Both the position numbers and the translations under genes were made by a program. Of a stretch of 64,000 nt of DNA, positions 8,545-18,543 are shown in pieces. Under the pieces are notes generated by a model. That model was not told where the DNA came from, searched no databases, and saw nothing but the letters and a program-made list of their open reading frames with translations. Numbering within the stretch: position 1 is the stretch's first letter; the number at the start of each line of letters is the position of its first letter. The stretch comes from Actinacidiphila sp. DG2A-62. Its GTDB lineage: Bacteria > Actinomycetota > Actinomycetes > Streptomycetales > Streptomycetaceae. The stretch lies in contig NZ_JAYMGI010000002.1 of NCBI RefSeq assembly GCF_035825295.1, forward strand, positions 5,068,501 through 5,132,500. The letters run 5' to 3'.

Positions 8545-9253
8545 GGTCGAACAGCTGGTCGGAGTAGGCCAGCGCCTGCCAGCTGGCCATCAGCAGCACG
8601 ACCGCGCCGATCTCCGGCGGCCGGGCGGCGTACGCGCAGGTCTGCACGATCCTGCCGAGGCCCTCGTCGCCGTCCCCGCCGTTCCCGGCGTCCCCGCCGT
8701 TCCCGCCGTTCCCGGCGTCCCCGCCGTTCCCGGCGTTCTCGCCGTTCCCGCCGTCCCTGTCGGTCTCGCCGTTCCCGGCGCCGCCGCCCTGCGGGACGGC
8801 CGACGCGCCCGGCCCGCCGGGGCCCGCCGCCACGTACTGGTGGCGCACCTGGACGGCGGGGCCGATCGGCAGGTCGACGTAGGTGACCTCGGCCGGGCGC
8901 ACCGACTGCCGGGTGGGGGAGGAGAGCCACTCGGCCATCATCGGCAGCGTGATCTCGGGGTACGCGCCGTCCGGGACGTAGTCGGAGACCTCGATCCTGG
9001 CCAGCTCGCCGAGCGCCGGGTCCGGGCAGAAGAAGACCGCGCTGACCGGGTCGCGCCGCCGCGAGTCGAGCGTCGCCTCGGCCAGCGCGTCGGCCAGCGC
9101 CGCCACCTGCTCCTTCGGCGCCCCCGGGGCCAGCACGCCGCGGGCGATCTCCTTCGCCCACTTCCTGACGTCGAAGCGCTCGCGCACCGGCAGTTCGATG
9201 CTGCCGCGCGGCCTGCCGTAGCGCACGTTCCAGTCGTCGGTCCAGCTCGCCAT
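8501..9253 (-). CDS. Conserved protein, last gene of a T7SS-like cassette
   Basis: 250-residue soluble protein of unknown function starting MASWTDDWNVRYGRPRG. Its fold order resembles the gene upstream: a segment on pathogen-style 'VRERFDVRKWAKEIARGVLAP', a central DLPIGPAVQVRHQYVA strand motif, and a helical C-terminus LFDLTARIAQMLRLERK. The upstream neighbour has DLPAGPALRHRYRE and LFDTIATTLQWMA in the same places, so the two are probably paralogues. Between the strand motif and the C-terminus is a Gly/Asn-rich tandem tract (8670-8780 in DNA, GNGG-type repeats), likely a variable linker. The ATG shares one base with the upstream stop (TGATG), implying coupling. No enzyme motif was seen. Confidence 0.7.
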   Translation of the reverse strand: MASWTDDWNVRYGRPRGSIELPVRERFDVRKWAKEIARGVLAPGAPKEQVAALADALAEATLDSRRRDPVSAVFFCPDPALGELARIEVSDYVPDGAYPEITLPMMAEWLSSPTRQSVRPAEVTYVDLPIGPAVQVRHQYVAAGPGGPGASAVPQGGGAGNGETDRDGGNGENAGNGGDAGNGGNGGDAGNGGDGDEGLGRIVQTCAYAARPPEIGAVVLLMASWQALAYSDQLFDLTARIAQMLRLERK

Positions 9254-9915
9254 CACGCCATCCACTGCAGGGTCGTGGCGATCGTGTCGAACAGCTCCAC
9301 CAGCACGTCCGCCAGCGGCTCCATCGAGGTGGAGAACGACAGCAGCAGGTGCAGCGGGCTGTTCGGGATCGCGATCTCGAAGTCGAGGTGGGTCACGGGC
9401 AGTTTGTTGCCCGTGGGGTCGTTCTCCCGCGGCGTCTCACGGTAGCGGTGCCGCAGCGCGGGGCCGGCCGGCAGGTCCACCATGCGCACGTCGGCGCCCT
9501 CGGCGCCGCGCGCCACGCCGATCTGCTCCAGCTCCGGCAGCGGGCCGCCGCCCGGCTCGGGCGCCACCACCGTCACCACCAGGCCGGCCGGCAGCGGCAC
9601 GCCGGCCACCTTGGCCAGTGACAGGTACATCTCCACGCCGCCGTTCGCGTGCGCGGCCGCCGCCCGGTCCTTCAGCTCCTCGGCCATCGCGTGCCGCAGA
9701 TGCGGCTTGTCGTCCACGCCCCGGAAGCCGGCCGCCACGACCGCGTCGATCCGCCGCGGCCACCGCGCCGGGTCCAGCAGGATGCGCTCCCAGCCGTCCG
9801 GCACGGCGAGCCGGTAGTCCGACGGCGGCGCGCTCGTCGGCAGCACCGTCGGGGTGCGTGGGGTGGGCGTCTGTCTCGCCGCGGCCAGCTCCTGGGGCGT
9901 CCCGCCCGTGGTCAT
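9253..9915 (-). CDS. Conserved protein, paralogue of the following gene
   Basis: 220-residue cytoplasmic protein, MTTGGTPQELAAARQ at the start. It contains GWERILLDPARWPRRIDAVVAAGFRGVDD, the strand motif MVDLPAGPALRHRYRE and a terminal helix. Function unknown. The start overlaps the upstream gene's stop (ATGA at 9912-9915) and its own stop overlaps the next start (TGATG), so three genes are tightly coupled. In streptomycete genomes such proteins accompany small WXG100-like proteins and large T7SS-type substrates; that link here rests on gene order only. Confidence 0.7.
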   Translation of the reverse strand: MTTGGTPQELAAARQTPTPRTPTVLPTSAPPSDYRLAVPDGWERILLDPARWPRRIDAVVAAGFRGVDDKPHLRHAMAEELKDRAAAAHANGGVEMYLSLAKVAGVPLPAGLVVTVVAPEPGGGPLPELEQIGVARGAEGADVRMVDLPAGPALRHRYRETPRENDPTGNKLPVTHLDFEIAIPNSPLHLLLSFSTSMEPLADVLVELFDTIATTLQWMA

Positions 9916-10702
9916 CGCTCGTCCTTTCGTCGTTCTCGCATCGTGGCCTCGCCCCCGGCCACCGCGGCGACCGCCGCGCCCAGCAGCACCAGGCCCGCGG
10001 CGCCGGCCACCGCGGCGCCGGCGCCGCCCAGCCCCGAGCGGCCGCCCAGCACCGGCGCGACGCGGTCGGCCGGGTCGTACACCACCGCGCCGGCGTGCCG
10101 GCCTGCGTCGTACACCGCCCGTCGTCCCGGTCCACCCGGCGCACCCGGCCGTCCGGCAGCCGCACCCGGCAGTACGCGACGCGTGCGCCGTGCGACCAGG
10201 TGCGGTACGGCTCCTCGACGGTCGCGGTCGCCTGCCGGCCGCGTACGGCGAGGTACCACCGCGGGGCCTGCAGCACCGCGGTGCCCAGCAGCGTCGCGCC
10301 CGCGGCCGCGGCGAGCGCCACGACCAGCGTCCGGCGGCGGCTGACCGGTCCGGTGAGCAGCAGCGCCAGCAGGCCGATCCAGCCGGCCGCGGCGACCAGC
10401 AGGCCGAGCGGGCGCCCGACCAGGACGTCGCAGGCGACGATCGTGGCGGTGCAGACGGCGGCGCCCAGGACGAGGAGCAGCCAGTGGGCGGTGAGGCGGG
10501 GGCGGGTGTCGGCGAGCGGGGCGGGGGCGGCTTTGCCGCCGCCGAACTCGGCGATGATGTGACGGACTTGGCGGGCGCCGGGGTCGGTGGCGGCGAGGGT
10601 GCGGAGGCGGGGGAGGTCGAAGCCGGACGCTTCCAGCGCGGCGCGGGAGCGGGCGGGCAGCCGGTCGAGCAGCTCCTCGACGGGCGGTTCCTCCGGGGAC
10701 AT
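9912..10702 (-). pseudogene. DUF3592-like membrane protein, frameshifted in this sequence
   Basis: Starts MSPEEPPVEELLDRLPARSRAALEA (ATG 10702), followed by at least two membrane segments (LLLVLGAAVCTATIVACDVL and the following WIGLLALLLTG region) and a DUF3592-like soluble part (YLAVRGRQATATVEE ... AYCRVRLPDGRVRRVDRDD). At about 10113-10122 the frame breaks: the continuation DAGRHAGAVVYDPADRVAPV, a further hydrophobic segment and ERRKDER are in another frame, which ends at TGA 9912-9914 overlapping the next ATG. That coupling shows the second frame is the genuine one. One missing base in a G/C-rich run repairs the gene, so it may be intact in the organism. Confidence 0.65.
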
Positions 10703-10803
10703 GTGGGCCTCTCGGGGTCGTACGGGTGCGCCGGGCGTTGGCCTGGCCGGGTGCGCGGCCGGACCGCCCCCTCCGGCCGCATCTGCGCTGCGGGCTGCGT
10801 ATT

Positions 10804-10825
10804 CAGGGGCGCGGGGAACTGCGCG
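10804..10825 (+). repeat. Dispersed 22-bp intergenic repeat, copy 1
   Basis: CAGGGGCGCGGGGAACT followed by GCGCG. The same 22-mer occurs as both arms of an inverted repeat at 55316-55337 and 55425-55446. I recall this GGGGCGCGGGGAACTGCG word as a frequent streptomycete intergenic element; its role is not established. Confidence 0.7.
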
Positions 10826-10887
10826 ACAAGCCACGACGGCGAGTCGGACAGCGATGATGGGACCGGGGCACGGCGCGGCCGGGGGGG

Positions 10888-12303
10888 TCAGCTCGCCGCA
10901 GGCGTCCAGTGCCAGTTGTAGAAGGGGACGCCGTTCGCCCCGACGCCGGGGATCTCCTTGAGCCGCTCGAAGAGGTTGGGGGCCGTCGCGCCGGACTCCG
11001 TGGGCGAGGTGGGCCCCAGGTTGGACCAGCCGGCGACCAGCGGCAGGGTCTGGCTCGCGGTGAAGAGCGCGCGCCCCCCGAGCGCCATCGTCTTGAACGT
11101 GGTGGAGCTGACCGCCCGCATCGGGTCGACGAACCCCTTGACCGCGTCGACCGCGTTCGCCGGGTTGAGCGCGGCCTTGAGGCCGGGCCACTCCTTGACC
11201 GCGTCGCCGATGTCCTGGAGGTACAGCTTGGGGTTGACCGACGCCTTGACCACGGACTTCAGGTCGGGCAGGAGCTTGGAGGGCGCGAAGTCCAGCGCCT
11301 TGGCGACGCCGGCCTCGCGCAGGCCGCCCATGCCCTCGACGATGTCCCACGCCTTGCCGCCCTCCACGCCGATCTCGCGCAGCGCCTGGAAGTCCTTGAG
11401 CGCGGAGGAGGCGCGGGCGGCGACCGTGGCCTCCTTGGCGGCGGTGCCGATCAGCCGCCCGGCGCCGAAGGAGAGCACGCCGACCGCGTCGATCGCCACG
11501 TCCAGCCAGGTGCCGCGGCCGTCGAGCGCGGAGACGGTGTCGCAGACCAGGGCGACCACCGAGGCGATCAGGGCGAGCGCGCCGAGGACCTCGCCGAGCA
11601 CCGGCACCCAGCTGAGCAGGAGCGCCGCGACGCCGAGGAAGGCGGCGGCGACGCCGGCCCAGTGCCCCACCTTGGCGACCACGTCCAGCACGCTGTCCCA
11701 CCAGTGGTGCTCGGGGTCCTTCAGGCCGTCGTGGTCGATGGCGTCGCGGATCGCGGTGGCCGCCTTGTGGGCGTGGTGGTCGCGGAAGTCCAGCGCGGCC
11801 TGGAGGTCGTGCCGGGCCTGGAGCAGGTCGGTGTCCGCGAGGTTCTTCTGGTCGTGCATGCGGACCGCGGCCGGGCTGGTGTCGTCCTTGTCCAGCCGGC
11901 TGATCGAGGCGCCGTACGAGCGGCTCTCGTCGTACGCCTTCTTGCCCTTGGCCAGGGCGTCGCGGGCCATCGTCTGGGCGTGGTCCAGGGCGTTGGCCCA
12001 GTCGTGCTCGGGGTCCAGGCCGGTGCGGTCGCCGAGCGCGTCGGCGGCGGCCTGGTAGCGGGTGTGCGCCTTGGCCAGCTTGTCGGCGGCGTCGCCGGCC
12101 TTCTCCTGGAACTTGCGGCCGGCCGGGGAGTCCCAGCCGCTGCCGTCCACCAGGTTGCGCAGGTTGCCGGCCTGGGTGCGGATCATCTCGGCGGTGTTCC
12201 TCAGCTGCCGGCCGAGGACGGCGACCTCGTACGGTTCGCCGGGCACCAGGTCGTGGTCGTCGTAGCGGGCGGTGTCCCAGTCCAGATGCGTCAGGTCGGT
12301 CAT
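10888..12303 (-). CDS. Putative type VII-secreted protein with N-terminal helical WXG100-like domain
   Basis: 471 residues. The N-terminal 200 residues are almost entirely helical (QLRNTAEMIRTQAGNLRNLVDGSGWDSPAGRKFQEKAGD ...) and resemble the T7SS-signal/WXG100-like module of actinobacterial secreted toxins, with the pairing SGWDSPAGRKF. Two hydrophobic segments follow (VAAAFLGVAALLLSWV and LGALALIASVVALVC, about residues 225-265), then an Ala/Lys-rich region and the tail GVPFYNWHWTPAAS. No recognised toxin catalytic domain was found, so activity is unknown. The ATG overlaps the stop of the small upstream gene (ATGA). It heads, with that gene, a leftward cassette ending at 8501; a 185-bp gap carrying a dispersed repeat separates it from the membrane protein. 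Confidence 0.7.
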   Translation of the reverse strand: MTDLTHLDWDTARYDDHDLVPGEPYEVAVLGRQLRNTAEMIRTQAGNLRNLVDGSGWDSPAGRKFQEKAGDAADKLAKAHTRYQAAADALGDRTGLDPEHDWANALDHAQTMARDALAKGKKAYDESRSYGASISRLDKDDTSPAAVRMHDQKNLADTDLLQARHDLQAALDFRDHHAHKAATAIRDAIDHDGLKDPEHHWWDSVLDVVAKVGHWAGVAAAFLGVAALLLSWVPVLGEVLGALALIASVVALVCDTVSALDGRGTWLDVAIDAVGVLSFGAGRLIGTAAKEATVAARASSALKDFQALREIGVEGGKAWDIVEGMGGLREAGVAKALDFAPSKLLPDLKSVVKASVNPKLYLQDIGDAVKEWPGLKAALNPANAVDAVKGFVDPMRAVSSTTFKTMALGGRALFTASQTLPLVAGWSNLGPTSPTESGATAPNLFERLKEIPGVGANGVPFYNWHWTPAAS

Positions 12304-12593
12304 GTGTCCGCCTTCAGCAGCGCGTCGGCCAGGTGGGCGTCGACCCCGTCGTAGGTCTTCGCCGCCGTGTCGGCGACCTTGCCCAGCTCCTCCAGCAGGC
12401 CGCACAGCTCCTCGCGCTTCTTCGACCAGTCGCCGGCGAAGTCGCCGAGCGCGTCGGCGAGTTCGCCGGAGCCTATGAACTCGTGGAAGGAGTCGACGAT
12501 GGTGCTGGAGTGCTCGAACTCGTCCTTGAGCGTGCCCAGCGACCGGCCCACGTCGGCCAGGTCGGTCGTGGACACCTTGAGATGGTCGGTCAT
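12300..12593 (-). CDS. Small WXG100-like helical protein
   Basis: 97 residues, MTDHLKVSTTDLADVGRSL at the start, entirely predicted helical with a central GELADALGDFAGDWSKKREEL turn and a second long helix. Length, helical hairpin shape and coupling to a large T7SS-like substrate (ATGA overlap) fit an ESAT-6/WXG100-superfamily partner, although the strict W-x-G is replaced by DW. Such proteins are small chaperone-like or co-secreted partners of type VII substrates. Its start at 12593 is the only sensible ATG; no Shine-Dalgarno is obvious. Confidence 0.7.
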   Translation of the reverse strand: MTDHLKVSTTDLADVGRSLGTLKDEFEHSSTIVDSFHEFIGSGELADALGDFAGDWSKKREELCGLLEELGKVADTAAKTYDGVDAHLADALLKADT

Positions 12594-12713
12594 GTCCGCC
12601 CCCGTGGCGTCGCGCCTCTTCGGTGTGTGCCCGGACGAGTCTGGCGGGGCCGCGCGCCGGGGACAACCGAGGGCGCGCAAAAGGCCCCGGGCAGGGCTGG
12701 CTACGCTGGAGGC

Positions 12714-12890
12714 ATGAACTACCTCTCCGCGATCGTGCCCCCGCTGGTGATGGCGGTCTTCTTCATCGGCCTGGTCGTCACGATCATCAAGAACCAGGGC
12801 GGCGCCAACAAGGCCAAGGAGGACGCCGCGGTCGACGCCGCGTTCGCCCGCGCCGAGGCGGCCGAGCGGCAGCAGCGAACCGCCGAGTAA
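12714..12890 (+). CDS. Small single-pass membrane protein
   Basis: 58 residues: MNYLSAIVPPLVMAVFFIGLVVTII is one transmembrane helix, followed by a charged cytoplasmic helix rich in Lys/Ala/Glu (KNQGGANKAKEDAAVDAAFARAE). A perfect GGAGG sits 5-6 bases before ATG 12714. It is divergent from the WXG-like gene and lies just upstream of the BlaI-type regulator. Comparable short proteins occur at this place in other streptomycetes; function unknown. Confidence 0.75.
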   Translation: MNYLSAIVPPLVMAVFFIGLVVTIIKNQGGANKAKEDAAVDAAFARAEAAERQQRTAE

Positions 12891-12919
12891 CAAGTCGGGC
12901 ATTTCGTCTCATCGGCCCG

Positions 12920-12925
12920 TAGTAT
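12920..12925 (+). promoter_or_regulatory. -10 box for a leaderless BlaI-type gene
   Basis: TAGTAT ends 7 nt before the GTG start at 12933, so transcription would begin at or next to the start codon. No ribosome site is present. No clear -35 was seen. Confidence 0.5.
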
Positions 12926-12932
12926 TTCCGGT

Positions 12933-13334
12933 GTGCCGCGACCACTGGGAGACCTCGAAGACGCGGTCATGACGCGCGTGTGGGAGTGGAACCGCCCGGT
13001 CACCGTTCGTGAGGTCCTGGAGGACCTGACCCGGGACCGTTCCATCGCCTACACAACGGTGATGACCGTAATGGACAACCTGCGCCAGAAGGGCTGGCTG
13101 CGCCGGACCTCCGAAGGCCGCGCATATCGCTATGAGGCGGTATCGACGAGAGCGGCGTACTCGGCCGCACTGATGAACGAAGCCTGGGCCGCGAGCGACA
13201 ACCCCGCCGCGGCCCTCGTCCACTTCTTCGGCATGATGTCCCCGGAACAGCGCGAGGCGCTCCGCGACGCAATGCGCATCATCCAGTCCGGCGACCCGGA
13301 CCCCTCCGACCCTCCGGAACCGCAAGGGCGATAG
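12933..13334 (+). CDS. BlaI/MecI/CopY-family transcriptional regulator
   Basis: 133-residue winged-helix repressor. The family signature is clear: LGDLEDAVMTRVWEWNRPVTVREVLEDL, then the recognition helix SIAYTTVMTVMDNLRQKGWLRRTSEGRAYRYE. The C-terminal dimerisation helices (ALVHFFGMMSPEQREALRDAM) follow. BlaI-type proteins repress genes for cell-wall stress or beta-lactam response and are often inactivated by a membrane protease; no such protease gene adjoins it here. GTG 12933 follows a TAGTAT box by 7 nt, suggesting a leaderless mRNA. Its TAG stop forms part of the TAGCGT box before the next gene. Confidence 0.9.
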   Translation: MPRPLGDLEDAVMTRVWEWNRPVTVREVLEDLTRDRSIAYTTVMTVMDNLRQKGWLRRTSEGRAYRYEAVSTRAAYSAALMNEAWAASDNPAAALVHFFGMMSPEQREALRDAMRIIQSGDPDPSDPPEPQGR

Positions 13335-13337
13335 CGT
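13332..13337 (+). promoter_or_regulatory. -10 box for leaderless argA-like gene
   Basis: TAGCGT, overlapping the stop of the preceding regulator, ends 6 nt before ATG 13344. There is no Shine-Dalgarno, consistent with leaderless translation. Confidence 0.4.
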
Positions 13338-13343
13338 CCGCCC

Positions 13344-13925
13344 ATGGCCTCCCTGTCGAACCCGCCGAACCCGCAGAACCCGCGCAAGCCGCAGAACCGC
13401 GCCGGCGCGCCGAACCCGGCTAATGACGTGACCATCCGGCGCGCCCGTACCGCCGACGTTCCGGCCCTGCGCGCCCTGCTGGACTCCTATGTCCGCGACG
13501 GCATCCTGCTCGACAAGGCCACCGTGACGCTTTATGAGGACATCCAGGAGTTCTGGGTGGCCGAGCGGGACCAGGACGCCGAGGTGGTGGCCTGCGGCGC
13601 ACTGCACGTGATGTGGGAGGACCTGGCCGAGGTCAGGACGCTGGCGGTGGACCCGCGGCTGCGCGGCCGGGGGGTCGGGCACGGGGTGCTGGCGAAGTTG
13701 CTGCACACCGCGCGCTGGCTCGGCGTGCGGCGTATTTTCTGCCTGACCTTCGAAGTGGACTTCTTCGCCAAGCACGGCTTCGTCGAGATTGGCGAGACCC
13801 CGGTGGACGGCGATGTCTTCGGCGAGCTGCTGCGCTCCAATGACGAGGGCGTGGCGGAGTTCCTCGACCTGGAGCGGGTGAAACCCAACACCTTGGGCAA
13901 CAGTCGCATGCTGCTGCAACTCTGA
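13344..13925 (+). CDS. argA: Amino-acid N-acetyltransferase (ArgA-like GNAT)
   Basis: GNAT-fold enzyme closely resembling the mycobacterial short N-acetylglutamate synthase type (Rv2747 as I recall it). Matching stretches are TIRRARTADVPALRALLDSY, TLYEDIQEFWVAE, CGALHVMWEDLAEVRTLAVDP, the acetyl-CoA loop RLRGRGVGHGVL, LTFEVDFFAKHGFVEIGETPV and the C-terminal GVAEFLDLERVKPNTLGNSRMLL. It would acetylate glutamate to start arginine synthesis. The first 30 residues are a repetitive Asn/Pro tract absent from the family, so a later start is possible, but ATG 13344 sits correctly behind a -10 box. No other arg genes are nearby, which is usual for this type. Confidence 0.85.
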   Translation: MASLSNPPNPQNPRKPQNRAGAPNPANDVTIRRARTADVPALRALLDSYVRDGILLDKATVTLYEDIQEFWVAERDQDAEVVACGALHVMWEDLAEVRTLAVDPRLRGRGVGHGVLAKLLHTARWLGVRRIFCLTFEVDFFAKHGFVEIGETPVDGDVFGELLRSNDEGVAEFLDLERVKPNTLGNSRMLLQL

Positions 13926-13988
13926 GGTGTTCCGGTTTGTCCGGATCGCGCTACCTCGCGGCGCCCTGTTCGCGCAAGGGGTTTGTGT

Positions 13989-14000
13989 TTTCCGCGGAAA
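13989..14000. promoter_or_regulatory. 12-bp palindrome in the AT-richer lsr2 leader
   Basis: TTTCCGCGGAAA is a perfect palindrome within the most AT-rich stretch nearby (13981-14040), 48 bp before the lsr2 start. It may be an operator or part of an Lsr2 autoregulatory site; no binding protein can be named. Confidence 0.4.
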
Positions 14001-14047
14001 GGCGCTTTGCTTTTACCGTTAATCCGTTTTCGATGAAAGGGAAGCCG

Positions 14048-14389
14048 GTGGCACAGAAGGTACAGGTCCTTCTTGTTGACGACCTCGACGGCGGCGAGGC
14101 GGACGAGACCGTGACGTTCGCACTTGACGGTGTGACGTACGAGATCGACCTCACGACGGAGAATGCCGACAAGCTGCGCGGGCTGCTCACCCCGTACACG
14201 GACAGTGGCCGGCGCACCGGCGGCCGGGCCGGGCGGGGCCGCACCAAGGCCGTCCGCAGCAGTGGCGGCGCCTCCGGGCAGGACACCGCCAAGATCCGGG
14301 CGTGGGCCAAGGAGAAGGGCTACGAGGTCAACGACCGCGGCCGGGTGCCCGCGACCATCCGTGAGGCGTACGAGAAGGCCCACGGCTGA
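14048..14389 (+). CDS. lsr2: Lsr2 nucleoid-associated protein
   Basis: 113-residue xenogeneic silencer that binds AT-rich DNA through a minor-groove AT-hook-like Arg-Gly-Arg and bridges DNA. The N-terminal oligomerisation domain reads AQKVQVLLVDDLDGGEADETVTFALDGVTYEIDL; the C-terminal domain (AKIRAWAKEKGYEVNDRGRVPATIREAYEKAHG region) carries the RGR. GTG 14048 is chosen because AAAGGGAAG precedes it and the protein then begins at the conserved MAQKVQV. The leader is AT-richer than its surroundings, which would allow autoregulation. The C-terminal codons overlap by 70 bp with a convergent gene. Confidence 0.96.
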   Translation: MAQKVQVLLVDDLDGGEADETVTFALDGVTYEIDLTTENADKLRGLLTPYTDSGRRTGGRAGRGRTKAVRSSGGASGQDTAKIRAWAKEKGYEVNDRGRVPATIREAYEKAHG

Positions 14390-14961
14390 TCCTGGACGCG
14401 GGAGCGCAGCGCGATCCGATGGCAGGCCGTCGCCAGGGCGGCCACCAGTGCCGTGAGACCGACGGCAGCGGATCCGCCCGGCGCGCCGGCCTCGGCCGGC
14501 CCGCCCCGCCCGTGCCGCCCGTCAGATCCGCCCGCCCCGCCCGCCAGGTCCGCGACACGCAGCGCGGGCACGGTGGACTCCACGTCGAGTCCCGCCCGGG
14601 GAGGCCGCAGCCACACCGGCGCCGTCCGGTCGTACGCGGCCTCCCGGCGGCCCCACTCGGGGTGGGCGGGGGCCCGCATCCGCTGCCCGGCGCCCAGGCA
14701 GGCCAGGTCCAGCGCGATGCCGCCCCACTCCAGCCACTCCAGCAGCCCCGGCAGCTCCTCCGCGGTGCCGGCCGCCACCAGCAGCCTGACCCGGCGGCCG
14801 TCCAGCGCCACCGGCCCCAGCATCCCCGGCGCGGGGAACCGGCTCAGCATCGCGAAGCCCGCCTGCGCGGGGACGTCCAGCGCGTCGAAGCGCACCCCCG
14901 TGACCAGCTCCGGGGGACTCCCGGTCACCGGCCACCCGAGTTCGTGCTCGTACCAGCCCAT
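14320..14961 (-). CDS. Conserved streptomycete protein between lsr2 and clpC
   Basis: 213 residues, MGWYEHELGWPVTGSPPELVTGVRFDALDVPAQAGFAML at the start, with LLVAAGTAEELPGLLEWLEWGGIALDL and VWLRPPRAG as further conserved-looking stretches. I recall an equivalent protein at this locus in other Streptomyces (between lsr2 and clpC), where it is uncharacterised; parts look like the small primase-polymerase-related proteins of actinobacteria. The C-terminal 23 codons overlap the 3' end of lsr2 on the other strand, an unusual convergent overlap, and this tail has poor codon bias. Confidence 0.7.
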   Translation of the reverse strand: MGWYEHELGWPVTGSPPELVTGVRFDALDVPAQAGFAMLSRFPAPGMLGPVALDGRRVRLLVAAGTAEELPGLLEWLEWGGIALDLACLGAGQRMRAPAHPEWGRREAAYDRTAPVWLRPPRAGLDVESTVPALRVADLAGGAGGSDGRHGRGGPAEAGAPGGSAAVGLTALVAALATACHRIALRSRVQDQPWAFSYASRMVAGTRPRSLTS

Positions 14962-15055
14962 ACCTGAGCAACTGCGGCCCGCGGCAAGGGTTACGCACCG
15001 CCCCCGCCCGAACGCACAGCGTGGCGGAAAGGTTCCGCCCGCGGCGCGCCCGTTT

Positions 15056-15072
15056 GTTCGCCCGTAGCGCAC
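15056..15072 (+). promoter_or_regulatory. ClgR-type operator upstream of clpC (site 1)
   Basis: GTTCGC-CCGTA-GCGCAC matches the GTTCGC-N5-GCG core described for ClgR, the activator of clp and lon genes in Streptomyces. It lies 309 bp before clpC. Confidence 0.65.
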
Positions 15073-15161
15073 TGGAAACGGCCCCGCAGTGTGGATTACC
15101 GGCGGCTGAGGGTAAGAAGTACCTAGTGAGAAGGGCTGGTGTTCGAGCAGGTGGGGCGGGC

Positions 15162-15175
15162 GTTCGCCACGGGCG
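15162..15175 (+). promoter_or_regulatory. ClgR-type operator upstream of clpC (site 2)
   Basis: GTTCGC-CACGG-GCG also matches the core GTTCGC-N5-GCG, 106 bp downstream of site 1. The right half-site is less complete than in site 1. Confidence 0.45.
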
Positions 15176-15380
15176 TAGTGGTTCCCGGGGTATTCGCCTG
15201 GCCTGCGGGAACATCGTCTCGCACCATCGAGGTTGTGGGAGTGACGTCAGCCGGTAGCGCAGCTTTCCCCGTGCGAGCGGGGGTGATTCGTGAGCGGCGC
15301 CGCTGTGCGGGACTAGCATGCGGTAGGACAGGGAGGGGACCGACCCCTCACTGCCCGACCGCTCTGAGGAGCGATTAACG

Positions 15381-17903
<2,523 letters not shown>

Positions 17904-17968
17904 CGCCTCCGGCGCGGAAGCCCTCACCCGGCCCCCTCCGCGCCCGGCGGCCCCCGGCCGCCACCCCG

Positions 17969-18029
17969 CGCCCCCGGCCCCGGCCGGCCCCGCCCCTCCC
18001 AGGGCTGGGCCCCGGGGCCGGGGGCGTTT
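17969..18029 (+). terminator. clpC terminator
   Basis: CGCCCCCGGCCCC at 17969-17981 pairs with GGGGCCGGGGGCG at 18014-18026, a 13-bp stem followed by TTT, 66 bp after the clpC stop. Confidence 0.7.
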
Positions 18030-18054
18030 CGGCGCTCCCACGCTGCGCCGGCTC

Positions 18055-18543
18055 TCACGCGCGGGGGCGGGGGCGGATCTCCACGTCGGCCGCGAGGGCG
18101 TCGGCGTTCAGGAGGGTCAGGCCGGGGGGTGGGTCCTGGACGACGACCCGGGTCAGCTCGGGCAGGGCGGCCAACGGGGAGAGGTCGACGAAGGGCGGCG
18201 CGCTGCCGAAGGGCGCCGTCACCGTGAGGTGGGTGAGACCGGGGAACAGCTCCGGCAGCGGGGCGAACTGCGCGTCGTCGTCCCGCGCGCTGACCTGGAG
18301 CCGCCGGATGCCGGGAAGCGGCGGGAAGCTCACGTCGAACACGGGGTCGGGGCTGGAAGCCGGGAGGGACCACAGCTCGGGAAGATCCGCCAGAAGGGCC
18401 CAGTCGGCGCGCGAGAGAGGTCGCCGCGCGCGGTGGAACGCCAGGTGCGTGAGCTGCCGCAGCCGCTCCACGCCGCCGAAGCCGTTCACACCGTAAGGGG
18501 TGATGAGCGAGCCGACCGGCAGGCCGTCGGGGAGGCTGGTCAG
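18055..18543 (-). pseudogene. C-terminal leucine-rich-repeat part of the trypsin-NACHT protein, out of frame
   Basis: About 162 residues of leucine-rich-repeat-like sequence (GLTSLPDGLPVGS, LRQLTHLAFHRA, PPLPGIRRLQVSA, LFPGLTHLTVTAPFG, LSPLAALPELTRVVVQD) that continue directly from the last residues of the upstream NACHT gene (YDDWAG) in the next frame. Inserting one G/C base near 18540 fuses them into one protein of about 1,200 residues. As written, this piece has no credible start or ribosome site. It would supply most of the ligand-sensing repeat domain. Confidence 0.6.

Noticed and set aside
8670..8780. CRISPR-like repeat array
   Set aside because: Short in-frame GNGG-coding tandem repeats without spacers; no cas genes anywhere in the window.
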